A stretch of 5,669 nt of DNA from Bacillota bacterium (lineage in GTDB: Bacteria; Bacillota_E; Sulfobacillia; Sulfobacillales; Sulfobacillaceae), in NCBI GenBank assembly GCA_021820165.1, contig JAKADW010000158.1, positions 1-5,669 on the forward strand, read 5' to 3'. Position 1 is the first letter of the stretch. Every line of letters begins with the position of its first letter. The notes under the pieces are model-generated. The model saw only the letters and a program-made list of their open reading frames with translations. It was not told the origin of the DNA and searched no databases. Positions 4,255-5,669 of this stretch are shown here, piece by piece. Made by a program: the position numbers and the translations under genes.

Positions 4255-5669
4255 TTACCTCCGAGGCTCCGCGATCCCAAAGATGTCGGAATATCGGGCC
4301 AGTTGTGTGTCCCAGGGCGTCTCGTAATTCAACACAATCACGCGATAGCCCCGATCGGCGAGCTGTTCGCGTACCTCGGCATCATGGGCGTGGCGCAACG
4401 GCTCTCGGTGGGCAGGGCCGTCCAGAAACACGCAGACGCCGGGGCGGTCCGGCCGATCATAATAGAAGTCCGCCTCCGCCATCACCTCCGGCGTGGGGCG
4501 ATATTGTACCCGGTCGGGCAAGCGATAGCCCCCGTTGTAGAGGGACTCTAGAAACTCCGCCTCCCCGCTGGCCTGATCTACCCCGCGCAACAAGGCTTGG
4601 TAGTGATCCTCCGGGGTGGTTCCCTGTACCTCTGCGACCGCCGTGGCCGCCTTCAGGGCGAGCAACACATCGCGCACGAGGTGTCGATCCAATAGGGCGT
4701 GGTACCGTTGGTTCCCGTAGCTGAGTAAGCACTGATAGCAGGCGTGCACACAGGGATCGGGGCCGGCCGCCTGATCGGCGCCAGTCTCTGGATCGAAATG
4801 ACACAGCGCGAGGGCCGTTTCCGCCACCTCCTGCCATGCGGCGGGACGCTCCAAGAGCCTCGTCCAGGTCCCCGTGCCCCCCTCAACGTTTTCCCAGAAC
4901 AGCAGCCGCCGCGCGCCGGGATCCCCAATCACTTCCACGGCGAGTTCTTGATCTTCGACATGGTAGCGGAGTTGGAAGGCCCGATTGAGCGCGTAAGCCA
5001 AGCTCCAGAGGACGGAGTCCCGGATCCCCTCGGCCAGCGGCATCGCCAATTGCACCAGCAACAGATTCCGCACGTCCCGGACATACGGGCGCAGCCCTTG
5101 GAGGGTCGGCCGGGCATTCTCCGCGTCATCGTCCTCCTCGTCCCGCCGTTTGACCCAGACCCCGGACTCCACATCCAACGCGAAGCCCTCCCGGGGATTT
5201 TGGGCCCGGCGCCAGCCATGATTCACACGCCAGACCGTCGCGTGCGGCGCGTGATGGACCTCCAGCAGGGTAGCCTCCCCTTGTTGGATCTGCACATGAC
5301 TCGCCGGCACGTCGTCACCAAAGCGATAGTAGGTGTCGATCAGGTACCCTTCCCGAAGGCGCTCTTCCTCGTCGGACGTAATCCGATCGCGGGGCTGCGC
5401 AACCGCCGTCGGCATCGCCAACAAATTGGCCCAATACGTGCCATGCGCCCCATCCAGCGTCTCCCCGCAGTGTTCGCAGCAGTCGACCAGGCTCTCCGAG
5501 TCATGCCAGTAGCCGCATTGATTGCAGACCAACGCAGTCTGCAACCGGGCCTCAAAACCATCCGGCGGGACCACCACGCCGCGGATTTGATACTTCCGGC
5601 CTTCATGGTAGAGGCGATTTCGCGGCCCGAACTCCCCGAGCCCCAAAAACCGGGGTCGCTGCAGCACTT
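4255..5669 (-). CDS. Large DUF1998 helicase, C-terminal part with Vsr/PD-(D/E)XK-like nuclease tail (5' partial)
   Basis: The reading frame enters from the right edge and stops at TAA 4257-4255; about 470 residues are visible (numbered from the GTG at 5667). The helicase motor is outside the window. A zinc ribbon uses C48/C51 and C64/C67 (VCNQCG, CEHCG). The DUF1998 core spans about 190-330: LRPYVRDVRNLLLVQLAMPL, LFWENVEGGTGTW (259-267), and the Cys cluster C306/C310/C313 followed by LLSYGNQRYHALLDRH. Residues 370-460 form a Vsr/PD-(D/E)XK-like fold: an N-terminal Glu helix, ADFYY (D400), VCVFLDGPAH (D416, H420), then a HDAEVREQLADRGYRVIVL helix-strand end. DUF1998 helicases occur in DISARM (DrmA/DrmB) and Druantia (DruE); which type this is cannot be settled without the N-terminus. 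It probably unwinds and cuts DNA (inferred). It is visibly richer in G+C than the downstream gene, with which it shares an operon-like spacing of 17 nt. Confidence 0.85.
   Translation of the reverse strand, partial: VLQRPRFLGLGEFGPRNRLYHEGRKYQIRGVVVPPDGFEARLQTALVCNQCGYWHDSESLVDCCEHCGETLDGAHGTYWANLLAMPTAVAQPRDRITSDEEERLREGYLIDTYYRFGDDVPASHVQIQQGEATLLEVHHAPHATVWRVNHGWRRAQNPREGFALDVESGVWVKRRDEEDDDAENARPTLQGLRPYVRDVRNLLLVQLAMPLAEGIRDSVLWSLAYALNRAFQLRYHVEDQELAVEVIGDPGARRLLFWENVEGGTGTWTRLLERPAAWQEVAETALALCHFDPETGADQAAGPDPCVHACYQCLLSYGNQRYHALLDRHLVRDVLLALKAATAVAEVQGTTPEDHYQALLRGVDQASGEAEFLESLYNGGYRLPDRVQYRPTPEVMAEADFYYDRPDRPGVCVFLDGPAHREPLRHAHDAEVREQLADRGYRVIVLNYETPWDTQLARYSDIFGIAEPRR

Noticed and set aside
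4161..4724. Plus-strand frame of 187 codons opposite the helicase gene
   Set aside because: Extremely rich in Pro, Arg and Ser, as expected of the antisense of a G+C-rich gene; the minus-strand frame has clear DUF1998 motifs.

Overview
The window looks like the end of a bacterial accessory or defence island. All credible genes lie on the minus strand, so transcription runs from high to low coordinates. The organism is not identified. Moderate G+C, GTG starts, a strong GAGGAGGAG ribosome binding site and the style of the integrase fit a Gram-positive (Bacillota-type, possibly thermophilic) host, but this is inference.

Layout in transcription order. (1) 5669-4255: the C-terminal 470 or so residues of a large DUF1998-type SF2 helicase. 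They carry a zinc ribbon, the DUF1998 core, a Cys cluster and a Vsr/PD-(D/E)XK-like nuclease tail; the motor motifs lie outside the window. (2) 4237-1922: a 771-residue protein of no recognised full-length family, 17 nt downstream and probably in the same operon. It appears to have an N-terminal domain of unknown type, an acidic linker, a winged-helix-like segment, a long helical repeat region and a C-terminal Rossmann-like domain faintly resembling DUF2325. (3) 1921-1602: a gap with no convincing gene, holding one arm of an exact 29-bp inverted repeat whose other arm is inside the 771-residue gene. (4) 1580-1386: a 64-residue two-CxxC protein resembling Ada-type zinc modules. (5) 1385-1158: a non-coding stretch with a candidate promoter and inverted repeats. 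(6) 1157-105: a tyrosine recombinase that has lost its last catalytic motifs. (7) 180-1: unrelated sequence with short repeats, perhaps an insertion-sequence end that truncated the integrase.

The helicase and the 771-residue protein are the likely functional unit. DUF1998 helicases are core parts of the anti-phage systems DISARM (DrmA/DrmB) and Druantia (DruE). The helicase-nuclease arrangement next to an unclassified multidomain partner and an integrase remnant suggests a mobile DNA-targeting defence system, either a divergent form of a known type or an undescribed one. No functional claim beyond that can be made from this window alone.
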